NCBI GenBank assembly: GCA_913009685.1
Contig: CAJVXP010000006.1
Coordinates: 1 to 64,000 of the forward strand
DNA from: an uncultured Bacteroidota bacterium
Lineage (GTDB): Bacteria; Bacteroidota; Bacteroidia; Bacteroidales; F082
Direction of reading: 5' to 3'
DNA length: 64,000 nucleotides
Shown here: positions 27,439 through 34,974 of the stretch, one piece after another
How the letters are laid out: each line of letters opens with the position of its first letter
Position numbering within the stretch: the stretch's first letter is position 1
Position numbers and translations under genes: made by a program
Notes under the pieces: generated by a model
What the model was told of the DNA's origin: nothing
The model's input: only the letters and a program-made list of their open reading frames with translations
The model's database searches: none

Positions 27439-28239
27439 CTATCCTCCAATGCCGTAGAACTTTCCGGATTTGTTTTTTGTTCCGACTCTGGGTTTATTCA
27501 TCGCCGCCATGTCAAATGCCCGATTAACACTTGTCTCTTTAACATTAAATGCCATTTCATTAAACAGACAGGGTTTAATGTCACCGTTGGCAGTAAGCCG
27601 CAGTCTGTTACAATTTTTACAATCGCCACCTTTGCCGCCTTCAACAATAGAAAACTCACCGGTTTGCAGGTTCATTTGATGAATAAAGCGTATTTGTAAG
27701 TCATTTTCTTTACAAAAAGCGGCTACTTCCCGGGCATCGGGCTCGTTGCTGCTTTTAAAAATCACGCAATTTATCTTGACAGGTTGCAAACCGGCTTCTT
27801 TGGCGGCACGTATTCCATCAAAGGCCCTTCGGATATCTCCGCCACGGGTAATTTCTTTATAGTGTGATGGAGATATCGTATCCAGACTAATATTTACCCG
27901 ATTCAGCCCTGCTTCCTTCAACGATTTTGCAAATTGAGCCAATAAGATTCCGTTGGTTGTCATAGATAAATCGGTTATCCCTTTGATAGAGGCAATCATT
28001 CCAACCAAATCAACAATTCCTCTCCTTACCAAAGGTTCTCCACCCGTAAGCCGTACTTTTGTAACCCCTTTGGCGGCTCCTTTTTTCACAACTGCAATAA
28101 TCTCTTCAAAAGAAAGAATATCTTTGTGTTGCATGAGTTTAATCCCTTCTTCCGGCATACAATAAACGCACCTGAGGTTGCAACGGTCAGTAACCGAAAT
28201 GCGAAGATAGTCCAGTTTCCTGTTATATTGGTCGTACAT
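27439..28239 (-). CDS. moaA: GTP 3',8-cyclase MoaA, unusually short
   Basis: Radical SAM enzyme that starts molybdopterin synthesis from GTP. The N-terminal cluster is C20, C24 and C27 (CNLRCVYC), and the SAM motif GGEP is at 66-69. The C-terminal cluster is C207, C210 and C224, with CKNCNRLRLTANGDIKPCLF. The protein ends in Gly-Gly, the tail inserted into the active site in known MoaA. It has 266 residues against about 325 for typical MoaA: the segment between RFIHQM and the second cluster is about 50-60 residues shorter. All catalytic features remain, so it is probably functional. It overlaps moeA by 17 bases. Confidence 0.9.
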   Translation of the reverse strand: MYDQYNRKLDYLRISVTDRCNLRCVYCMPEEGIKLMQHKDILSFEEIIAVVKKGAAKGVTKVRLTGGEPLVRRGIVDLVGMIASIKGITDLSMTTNGILLAQFAKSLKEAGLNRVNISLDTISPSHYKEITRGGDIRRAFDGIRAAKEAGLQPVKINCVIFKSSNEPDAREVAAFCKENDLQIRFIHQMNLQTGEFSIVEGGKGGDCKNCNRLRLTANGDIKPCLFNEMAFNVKETSVNRAFDMAAMNKPRVGTKNKSGKFYGIGG

Positions 28240-29398
28240 CTACAAAGTCTCCTTTATTTAATTCGGTAACACCGCGTTCCACCACCATAAGTCCATCGGC
28301 ATAGGATAAAGCGTTGATGTGAGCAGAGCCATGATATTCAACGGGTTTTACAGTACCGTCGGCAGTGATTTCCACCGGTTCAAATGCTTTTCGTATTGCA
28401 TTCTTTCGTTTAAAGTCCTGATCAAGAGGTAATTTATACAACTCAGGGAAATAATGGTTACCCATGATGCCATAAAGTAATGGTTTTATGAGCATATCGA
28501 ACTGAACAAAGGCAGCAACCGGATTCCCGGGAACTCCGACAAACCATTTATCCTTTTTGGTTCCGAAAATGGTTTTTTTGCCCGGCTTGGTGGCTATCCC
28601 GTGAAAATGGACATAAAATCCGGCTTCTTCTAAAACTGCCGGAACAAAATCGTAATCGCCCATAGAAACGGCCCCCGACATAATTACAAGATCGGCTTTT
28701 TCCATAGCTTTGTCAAGTATGGTTTGTACGCTCTCTTTTGTGTCTTTTGCAATTCCGAGATAGTCAACTGGTAACCCCATTGCTTTTGCCTGTGTTACTA
28801 TCTGGCAGGCATTGCTGTTTCTGATTTGCGAAAGCGCCGGTTTTATGTCCGGTTCTACCAATTCATTCCCGGTAGAGACTATCGCTACACGCGGTTGTTT
28901 GTAAACTTTGATGCTAACAGCACCTGCCGAGGCCAACACCGGAATATGCTTTTCTTTTATCAGTGTCCCCCTTTTGAGTAACACTTCGTTGGTTTTGATG
29001 TCTTCGCCGGTTAAACAAATGTTGGATTTGGTACTTTCTTTGGTAAAAACAATTTGGCTTTCTCCTACGTTTCTGGTCTGTTCCACCATAATGACGACAT
29101 CTGCACCTTTTGGAACAGGAGCTCCGGTCATAATCTTTGCGCATTGGTTTTTCCCAATAGTTTTTTGGGGCCAGACACCGGCAGGAATCACTTCTACGAC
29201 ATTCAAAACGTTTTTAAGGTCTTCGTTACGGCAGGCATAACCGTCCATGGCTGACTTGTTAAAAGGTGGCATGGCCATGTCCGACCGGATATCCCCGGCC
29301 AAAACCCGGCGTACCGATTGTTCAAAGCCGACAGTCTCGGTGCCAAGAGTGTGGGCGTTTTCCGTAACGTATTGGTATGCTTCTTCGTAGGGTATCAT
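28223..29398 (-). CDS. moeA: molybdopterin molybdenumtransferase MoeA
   Basis: Inserts molybdate into adenylylated molybdopterin. It has 391 residues, the normal length. Visible are the N-terminal region with PPFNKSAMDGYACR, MTGAPVPKGADVVIMVEQT, the MPT-binding fold with VAIVSTGNEL, MSGAVSMGDYDFV (GxSxGDxD-like motif), FGVP-like WFVGVPGNPVAAFV and a C-terminal beta-barrel domain. It lies 12 bp after the TauE/SafE gene and overlaps moaA, so it is in the middle of a five-gene operon. Confidence 0.96.
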   Translation of the reverse strand: MIPYEEAYQYVTENAHTLGTETVGFEQSVRRVLAGDIRSDMAMPPFNKSAMDGYACRNEDLKNVLNVVEVIPAGVWPQKTIGKNQCAKIMTGAPVPKGADVVIMVEQTRNVGESQIVFTKESTKSNICLTGEDIKTNEVLLKRGTLIKEKHIPVLASAGAVSIKVYKQPRVAIVSTGNELVEPDIKPALSQIRNSNACQIVTQAKAMGLPVDYLGIAKDTKESVQTILDKAMEKADLVIMSGAVSMGDYDFVPAVLEEAGFYVHFHGIATKPGKKTIFGTKKDKWFVGVPGNPVAAFVQFDMLIKPLLYGIMGNHYFPELYKLPLDQDFKRKNAIRKAFEPVEITADGTVKPVEYHGSAHINALSYADGLMVVERGVTELNKGDFVDVRPI

Positions 29399-29410
29399 TT
29401 CACAAATTGT

Positions 29411-30139
29411 TTAAAAAATGAATAATTTTACGCTGGCAACCAATAAAACACTTGCCAACAGGATTTTTACTCTATACTGACTAAATTTCACGCTGCTGAA
29501 ATACGATCCCATGAAGCCACCTGCCAATCCTATGGCGGCCCACAGCAGGATTTGTGGAACGGGATGAAAGTCCTGATTAAAATAAAGTCCCGTAAGTCCT
29601 GCCGTAGAATTCAAAAAGATGAATAATGCTGAGATTCCGGCTGTTTCCTTAACGTTGGCCCAATGCATCAACAGCAGGATAGGACTCAGGATAATTCCGC
29701 CTCCAATGCCAATCATGCCGGAAAAGAAGCCCACAACAGCGCCAATGCCGACAGCGAGAAAAAAGGGTGGTGTCTTTGAAGTTTCGTATTCGCCTCTGGG
29801 ACTAATGACTAACCGGCCAATAGCAATCAGCAAAAAGAGCCCCAGAATAATTTTATAGACATGGGGGTTGATGAGCATTCTTGCCCCGAGGAAGGCCATA
29901 GGGATAGAACCAAGGATAAACGGTAACAGAACACTGAATTTAAAGTATCCTTTTTTGACGAATGAGTAGAAGGAAATGCCTGCAACAAATAAATTGAGGG
30001 TCAAAGCCGATGATTTCATGGTGTACTGCTCAAAGCCGAACAAAGCCATTAATGCAAGGTACCCGCTTGCACCACCGTGTCCTACCGACGCATACAGCGC
30101 AGCAAGGGTAAAGATAGCTACGATAAAAATATAATCCAT
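29411..30139 (-). CDS. TauE/SafE family membrane permease
   Basis: Predicted inner-membrane transporter of 242 residues with about seven or eight hydrophobic segments. It begins with the family start YASVGHGGASGYLALMALFG and repeats the motif in VGIGAVVGFFSGMIGIGGGIILSPIL. Characterised members export sulfite, sulfoacetate or related sulfur anions. It heads the molybdenum cofactor operon, 12 bp before moeA, so transport of a sulfur anion or an oxyanion linked to the cofactor is possible (inference). No ModABC molybdate transporter is in the window. Confidence 0.88.
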   Translation of the reverse strand: MDYIFIVAIFTLAALYASVGHGGASGYLALMALFGFEQYTMKSSALTLNLFVAGISFYSFVKKGYFKFSVLLPFILGSIPMAFLGARMLINPHVYKIILGLFLLIAIGRLVISPRGEYETSKTPPFFLAVGIGAVVGFFSGMIGIGGGIILSPILLLMHWANVKETAGISALFIFLNSTAGLTGLYFNQDFHPVPQILLWAAIGLAGGFMGSYFSSVKFSQYRVKILLASVLLVASVKLFIF

Positions 30140-30151
30140 TCTGTGATATAT

Positions 30152-30190
30152 AAAAAATAAAAGCCCCTTCCCATGATTATGAAAAGAGGC
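30152..30190 (-). terminator. intrinsic terminator in the molybdenum cofactor operon leader
   Basis: On the minus strand the arms GCCTCTTTTC (30190-30181) and GGGAAGGGGC (30172-30163) form a 10-bp stem with some G-U pairs and an 8-base loop, followed by TTTTATTTTTT. It lies 12 bases upstream of the first start codon, and no minus-strand gene ends just before it. This fits an attenuator or riboswitch expression platform. Confidence 0.6.
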
Positions 30191-30313
30191 ATCAAAGCCA
30201 ATATCTTGTTGCTATTGCTTTTTCTGACTGTCTCCTTTCCAATTCATCCCGGTTTAACAGGATTCGGGAGGTACAAACATTTCTATTTGAACCCATCGGA
30301 GTACTTTTCGTAG
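30173..30313 (+). CDS. possible 46-residue secreted small ORF
   Basis: The frame MIMKRGIKANILLLLLFLTV continues to a stop at 30311-30313 and resembles a signal peptide followed by about 20 residues. No TAnnTTTG promoter lies upstream on this strand, and the frame is antisense to the proposed operon leader. It could be chance, or the stub of a lost secreted protein. Confidence 0.25.
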   Translation: MIMKRGIKANILLLLLFLTVSFPIHPGLTGFGRYKHFYLNPSEYFS

Positions 30314-30363
30314 CTTACGCTTTAGCAAAGTACTCTCGGAGTATTAAATACAGCTCAAAAGTA
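30191..30363 (-). ncRNA. candidate structured 5' leader of the molybdenum cofactor operon
   Basis: A minus-strand TACTTTTG -7 box lies at 30356-30363. The leader that follows can form a 9-bp stem GAGTACTTT/AAAGTACTC (near 30335 and 30298), a TCCCG/CGGGA hairpin (near 30267 and 30249), CTCC/GGAG closing pairs and a stem AAGC.AATA with TATTGGCTT, before the terminator. It does not match the Moco riboswitch consensus as I remember it. The 30140-30585 gap also holds the hairpin at 30441-30490 and the promoter of the next gene. Confidence 0.4.
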
Positions 30364-30440
30364 GTTAAATATTTATTCTAATACTTTTATTTGTAAATAA
30401 AATGATTCTAAATTATAGGCATTCCTAATTTGATTTAATA

Positions 30441-30490
30441 GAAGTTGTTCAAAGTTAAACCGGGAATCCCCTTTAACTTTAAACAATTCC
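30441..30490. repeat. inverted repeat related to the 287-465 element
   Basis: The arms GAAGTTGTTCAAAGTTAAA (30441-30459) and TTTAACTTTAAACAATTCC (30472-30490) pair at 16 of 19 positions around a 12-base loop. The left arm matches the outer arm of the large element at 287-302 with one difference, so this is a short family member. Confidence 0.5.
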
Positions 30491-30543
30491 ATTGATAAGT
30501 TGCGGAAAGTTTCATAAAAAAGAAAATTATGCGAGATAAATAA

Positions 30544-30551
30544 TAAATTTG
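30544..30551 (+). promoter_or_regulatory. promoter -7 box of the second TonB receptor
   Basis: TAAATTTG, 34 bases before the receptor ATG. There is no convincing -33 element. Confidence 0.45.
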
Positions 30552-30585
30552 CTTTTTGAAAGTTTTCTTTATACTAAATGGATAG

Positions 30586-33114
30586 ATGCAAAAACCCGGC
30601 TTTCTTTTTTTTGTTTTATTGCTGATGCTGCTAACGGCTTTCCCTGCTGTTTTGCTTTCGCAGACGGCTGTTTTAAAGGGATTTGTGGAAAATGAAAAAG
30701 GCAAGCCCGCAGAATTGGTGAATGTGCAGCTTGTAGGGACAAAGCGGGGGATGACAACCAACCAAAAAGGGTTTTTTCAGTTGCAGGTTCCTGCCGGCCG
30801 CGATTTGCATATCGCCATTAGTTATATCGGCTATCGCCGGCAGGATACTGTGCTGCGGCTGAATCCGGGAGAAGTGAAAATATTGCATTTCCAGCTTCGG
30901 AGAATAACGACAAATCTGCCTGGTTTTGTGGTACGTGACCGGCAGCTGCGTACGGAAAGTATTGTACGGCTGAATCCGCGCGATGCTATGATTGCTCCGG
31001 CAGTAGCAGGCGGTGTGGAGAGTTTAATCAAAACCTTGCCTGGTGTTTCATCCAATAACGAGTTAAGCTCGCAGTATTCGGTGCGGGGCGGGAATTATGA
31101 CGAGAACTTAGTGTATGTGGATGGCATTGAGATTTACCGGCCTTTCCTTGTGAACAACGGACAACAAGAAGGCCTTAGCTTTATTAATCCGGCTCTGGTG
31201 TCGAGTATCCTGTTCTCAGCAGGTGGTTTTGGTGTGCAGTATGGTGGTAAGATGTCGTCGGTGCTGGATATCCGCTATTGCCATCCCACGCAGTTTAGCG
31301 CCGGAATTTCGCTGAGCTTTCTCGGCGCCGACCTGAATATGGGCGGAACCGACAAAAGCAAACGGTTTACCTATCTTATAGGTGCGCGTTACAAAACCAA
31401 CCGTTATTTGTTGGGAAGCCTGGAAACCAAAGGAAATTATCAACCTGATTTTACTGATTTTCAAGGGCTTTTTACTTATAAGCTGAACAAAAGGTGGGAC
31501 GTTTCGCTGCTAACCTATTTTTCATTGAACAAGTATAAGGTGGTGCCTGCCGACCGGCAAACCGATTTCGGGACGGTACAGCAGAACCTGAGGTTCACGG
31601 TCTATTTTGATGGACAGGAAGTGGATAAATACAACATGTTTCAGTCGGGACTAACCTTCAACTATCATCCGAACAGCAATACCCAACTGCGGTTTATTGC
31701 ATCTGCATTTCAGACGAATGAGTCGGAGACTTACGATGTACAGGGGCAGTACTGGATAGGACAGGTGGAGAAAAATCCTGGGCAGAAAAAAGATCATGGC
31801 GTGGCGGTGCAGACACTGGGCGTGGGTACCTATCTCGAACATGCCCGTAACTATTTCAACGCCCGTGTCTTTACATTTTCACATAAAGGCTCTTTGTTAT
31901 ATAATGGTAATCTGTTACGGTGGGGAGCACAGTATCAGTTTCAGCAGGTGGACGATGCGCTTCATGAATGGGAGCTGAACGATTCGGCCGGCTATTCGTT
32001 GCCCAATCCGGTGGATAAGCCCGGAAATCCTAATCCTTCACGCAGTAATTTGGATTTATACTATTTCGCTCATGCACACAATACACTAAATATTCATCGT
32101 GTTTCGGCTTATGTTTCCGACAGGTTGGATTTTCAACTGAAAAACAAAAGTCGGCTTTCGCTGACCGCCGGAGTGCGCCTTTATTGGTGGAGTTATGCCA
32201 ACGAATTTCTAATGAGTCCCCGCGTGAGCCTTGCCTATAAGCCATTTGCCTATCCCAATCTTGTTTTTCGCTTTGCTTCGGGTATTTATTATCAGCCGCC
32301 TTTTTACCGTGAGATGCGCAACATGGACGGAAGTCTTAACCCCAATATCAAATCACAGCGTGCCATTCATTTTATTCTCGGAGGCGATTACCGTTTTCAG
32401 GTGTGGAACCGGCCGTATATTTTTACCACGGAAGCGTATTACAAAAAGCTGGACCATTTAATCCCTTATGAGGTGGATAATTTGCGAATTCGCTATTATG
32501 CTAATCTGACAGCCAAAGGCTATGCTGCGGGAATCGATTTTAAACTTTACGGCGAGTTTGTGAAAGGAATCGACAGCTGGATTACGCTGTCGTTTATGAA
32601 AACGGCTCAGGATGTTTTGGGCGATTATTACTACGATTATTACAACGCAGCAGGAGAAAAGCTTCCACCTGGGAAAACCGGTTCAGCAGCAGACAGTGTG
32701 AAAGTGGAGCCCGGTTACATTCCGCGGCCTACTGACCGGCGGGTAAATTTCACCATCTATTTTCAGGATTACATTCCGCATCATAAGCAGTTCAAAGTGC
32801 ATTTACGCTTGCTGTTCGGAACCGGCCTGCCCTTCGGCCCGCCGCAGTCGCAGCCTTACCAACAGACGTTGCGCATGCCCCCTTACCGACGGGTAGACAT
32901 CGGCTTTTCGTGGAATCCGTTAGACAAAAATGTGAAGCGCATATCGCATAAAACCGTCAAATCCATGTGGATTAGTCTGGAAGTATTCAACCTTTTCCAG
33001 ACTTACAACACGGTTTCATACACCTGGATAAAGGATATTTATAACCATTCGTTTGCCATTCCCAATTACCTCACCACGAGGCGGGTGAATTTGAAGGTTA
33101 CGTTTAAGTTTTAG
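30586..33114 (+). CDS. TonB-dependent receptor with carboxypeptidase-like N-terminal domain
   Basis: Outer-membrane receptor of 842 residues. It has a signal peptide (FLFFVLLLMLLTAFPAVLLSQ, 1-27), a CarboxypepD_reg-like domain (LKGFVENEKGKPAELVNVQL, then FFQLQVPAGRDLHIAISYIGY), a plug domain (GGVESLIKTLPGVSSNNELSSQYSVRGGNYDENLVYVDGIEIYRPFL) and a long barrel ending RRVNLKVTFKF. The plug wording (SQYSVRGGNYDENLVYVDG) is typical of a widespread Bacteroidota receptor type without a SusD partner. It is a lone gene with no lipoprotein partner. The ligand is unknown. Confidence 0.9.
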   Translation: MQKPGFLFFVLLLMLLTAFPAVLLSQTAVLKGFVENEKGKPAELVNVQLVGTKRGMTTNQKGFFQLQVPAGRDLHIAISYIGYRRQDTVLRLNPGEVKILHFQLRRITTNLPGFVVRDRQLRTESIVRLNPRDAMIAPAVAGGVESLIKTLPGVSSNNELSSQYSVRGGNYDENLVYVDGIEIYRPFLVNNGQQEGLSFINPALVSSILFSAGGFGVQYGGKMSSVLDIRYCHPTQFSAGISLSFLGADLNMGGTDKSKRFTYLIGARYKTNRYLLGSLETKGNYQPDFTDFQGLFTYKLNKRWDVSLLTYFSLNKYKVVPADRQTDFGTVQQNLRFTVYFDGQEVDKYNMFQSGLTFNYHPNSNTQLRFIASAFQTNESETYDVQGQYWIGQVEKNPGQKKDHGVAVQTLGVGTYLEHARNYFNARVFTFSHKGSLLYNGNLLRWGAQYQFQQVDDALHEWELNDSAGYSLPNPVDKPGNPNPSRSNLDLYYFAHAHNTLNIHRVSAYVSDRLDFQLKNKSRLSLTAGVRLYWWSYANEFLMSPRVSLAYKPFAYPNLVFRFASGIYYQPPFYREMRNMDGSLNPNIKSQRAIHFILGGDYRFQVWNRPYIFTTEAYYKKLDHLIPYEVDNLRIRYYANLTAKGYAAGIDFKLYGEFVKGIDSWITLSFMKTAQDVLGDYYYDYYNAAGEKLPPGKTGSAADSVKVEPGYIPRPTDRRVNFTIYFQDYIPHHKQFKVHLRLLFGTGLPFGPPQSQPYQQTLRMPPYRRVDIGFSWNPLDKNVKRISHKTVKSMWISLEVFNLFQTYNTVSYTWIKDIYNHSFAIPNYLTTRRVNLKVTFKF

Positions 33115-33284
33115 GAGAAGGGTTCCTTTAGCGGGTACGGCAGTAGCGGTTTAAATGTTACGTCCTTATTCCCGAAATGCAAACATCTTATTATCAATGT
33201 AAATATTATACCGTGTGGGATAACCGGATAGGATAAATTGTATTTGCAAATGGATTACCTTAAAAAATATTAATTTTATTTAGA

Positions 33285-33310
33285 TTGTATTAAAATAGTG
33301 TTTACCTTTG
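33285..33310 (+). promoter_or_regulatory. promoter of a candidate small RNA
   Basis: TACCTTTG (33303-33310) fits the -7 box. A TTG at 33285-33287 is 15 bases away, slightly short for a -33 element. No reading frame follows before the terminator at 33396. Confidence 0.5.
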
Positions 33311-33316
33311 CAGTGT

Positions 33317-33428
33317 AATTTAAGTTTTAAAACAACTTAGAATACAGGTTAATTTTTTGGGTTTCCCTCATTCTGAGGGTATTAGGTTAATGTTGAAAAA
33401 GCTCCGGTCACCTGACCGGAGCTTTTTC
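33317..33428 (+). ncRNA. candidate orphan small RNA, ~110 nt
   Basis: The segment lies between a -7 box and a near-perfect terminator and has no plausible coding frame. It contains a CCCTC/GAGGG hairpin (33365-33379) bracketed by direct repeats of AGGTTAAT. It could be a regulatory RNA such as a 6S-like or trans-acting RNA; I do not recognise the family. The preceding 33115-33284 holds nothing else recognisable. Confidence 0.45.
33396..33427. terminator. strong bidirectional terminator
   Basis: The arms AAAAAGCTCCGGTC (33396-33409) and GACCGGAGCTTTTT (33414-33427) pair perfectly over 14 bp around loop ACCT. It ends the candidate small RNA on the plus strand and could also terminate the aminotransferase gene on the minus strand, whose stop is 114 bp away. 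Confidence 0.9.
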
Positions 33429-33540
33429 GTTTTTGTGTTGGTACCATTTGTCGAACAAAAAGTCGGGCGTTATACTATGAATTATTAACCCCAATAATAC
33501 CAAATGAATTTCAAAATACGCTGAAAAAAACAGGCTTATC

Positions 33541-34764
33541 TTATTCAAAAGTCAGAATAGACTTTTTAATGATTTCCAATGCATGCATAAGTTCCTCTTC
33601 AGTGATGACCAGCGGAGGTGCAAAACGAATAATATGATCGTGTGTGGGTTTTGCCAACAAGCCGTTTTCGGCCATCTTCACGCAGACATCCCATGCTGTT
33701 TTTCCACCTTTGGGACGAATAACCACTGCATTAAGTAATCCTTTTCCCCGGACAGTTTCAATCATATCAGACGGAATTTTTTTTATTTCATCACGGAAAA
33801 GCTTGCCGAGTTTTTCGGCCCTTTCTGCCAGCTTTTCTTCCTTAACGACTTCAAGAGCAGCGATAGCTACCCGTGCAGCGATGGGATTTCCGCCAAAAGT
33901 TGAACCGTGTTCGCCGGGTTTAATGGTTAACATTATCTCATCGTCAGCGAGAACTGCAGAAATTGGATAAACCCCGCCGGAGAGCGCTTTGCCGAGAATC
34001 AACACATCAGGGCGTACACCCTCGTGATCGCAGGCCAGAAGTTTTCCTGTACGGGCAATACCAGTTTGCACTTCATCGGCAATGAACAGAACATTTTTAG
34101 CTTTACACAGGTCATAAGCTTTTTTCAGGTAGCCTTCAGCGGGAACCATAACACCGGCTTCTCCCTGAATGGGCTCTACGAGAAAACCTGCCACATTAGG
34201 ATCTTCCAGCGCTTTTTCCAATGCCGGAATATCGTTGTAAGGAATGGTGATAAATCCAGGCGTATAGGGGCCGAAATCATTTCTGGCGTCAGGATCAGTT
34301 GACATGGAAATAATCGTAATGGTGCGACCATGGAAATTATCGGCACAAACAATTATTTTTGCCTGATTCTCAGGAATTCCTTTTTTGGTATAAGCCCATT
34401 TGCGGCATAGTTTAAGAGCGGTTTCATCGCCTTCGGCTCCGGAGTTCATTGGTAAAATTTTATCGTAGCCGAAATAGTCAGTAACATATTTTTCATAAAC
34501 TCCCAGCGAATCGTTATAAAAAGCTCTCGAAGTGAGGGTGAGCTTTTGAGCCTGGTCTGTAAGGGCTTTTACAATTTTAGGATGGCAATGACCCTGATTT
34601 ATAGCTGAATATGCTGAGAGGAAGTCAAAATATTCCTTTCCTTCCACATCCCAGACACGGGCGCCTTTCCCTTCGGCTAAAACTACCGAAAGCGGATGGT
34701 AATTATGTGCACCATACTTGTCCTCCAGTTCCATGACCGTTTTTGAAGTGAGTTTTTCTGACAT
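33541..34764 (-). CDS. rocD: ornithine--oxo-acid aminotransferase
   Basis: Class III PLP aminotransferase converting ornithine and 2-oxoglutarate to glutamate semialdehyde and glutamate. It has 407 residues. It starts with the typical [27 protein letters not shown]. Visible are the cofactor aspartate in [15 protein letters not shown] (D230), the PLP lysine K259 in [13 protein letters not shown] and [13 protein letters not shown]. The segment [20 protein letters not shown] is slightly unusual (MNTGAEAVETAIK in relatives) but keeps the key positions. It has its own promoter and is otherwise a single gene. Confidence 0.95.
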   Translation of the reverse strand: MSEKLTSKTVMELEDKYGAHNYHPLSVVLAEGKGARVWDVEGKEYFDFLSAYSAINQGHCHPKIVKALTDQAQKLTLTSRAFYNDSLGVYEKYVTDYFGYDKILPMNSGAEGDETALKLCRKWAYTKKGIPENQAKIIVCADNFHGRTITIISMSTDPDARNDFGPYTPGFITIPYNDIPALEKALEDPNVAGFLVEPIQGEAGVMVPAEGYLKKAYDLCKAKNVLFIADEVQTGIARTGKLLACDHEGVRPDVLILGKALSGGVYPISAVLADDEIMLTIKPGEHGSTFGGNPIAARVAIAALEVVKEEKLAERAEKLGKLFRDEIKKIPSDMIETVRGKGLLNAVVIRPKGGKTAWDVCVKMAENGLLAKPTHDHIIRFAPPLVITEEELMHALEIIKKSILTFE

Positions 34765-34834
34765 GTTCTAATTTTTTAAGTGATTAATTTTTGATACTCT
34801 TTGTGAGAATGTGTTTTCTCACTTTTTAAACCGA

Positions 34835-34866
34835 CAAAGGTAGCTTAATAAAATGCAAATTTGCAA
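34835..34866 (-). promoter_or_regulatory. rocD promoter
   Basis: On the minus strand a TTG (34864-34866) and a TACCTTTG -7 box (34835-34842) are separated by 21 bases, 70 bases before the start codon. Confidence 0.7.
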
Positions 34867-34974
34867 GGCGAAAAGAATAATTCAGGGTTTTACTTAGAAG
34901 GTTGCAAAGGTGTTTAATATCAGTATATTTGATATTCAGCTTGCGGCTTCTGACCATCGGCCTGAAGGTAACAT

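Noticed and set aside
30191..30363. Assigning the leader to the known Moco riboswitch
   Set aside because: The expected conserved core could not be recognised by eye, so it is listed only as a candidate leader RNA.
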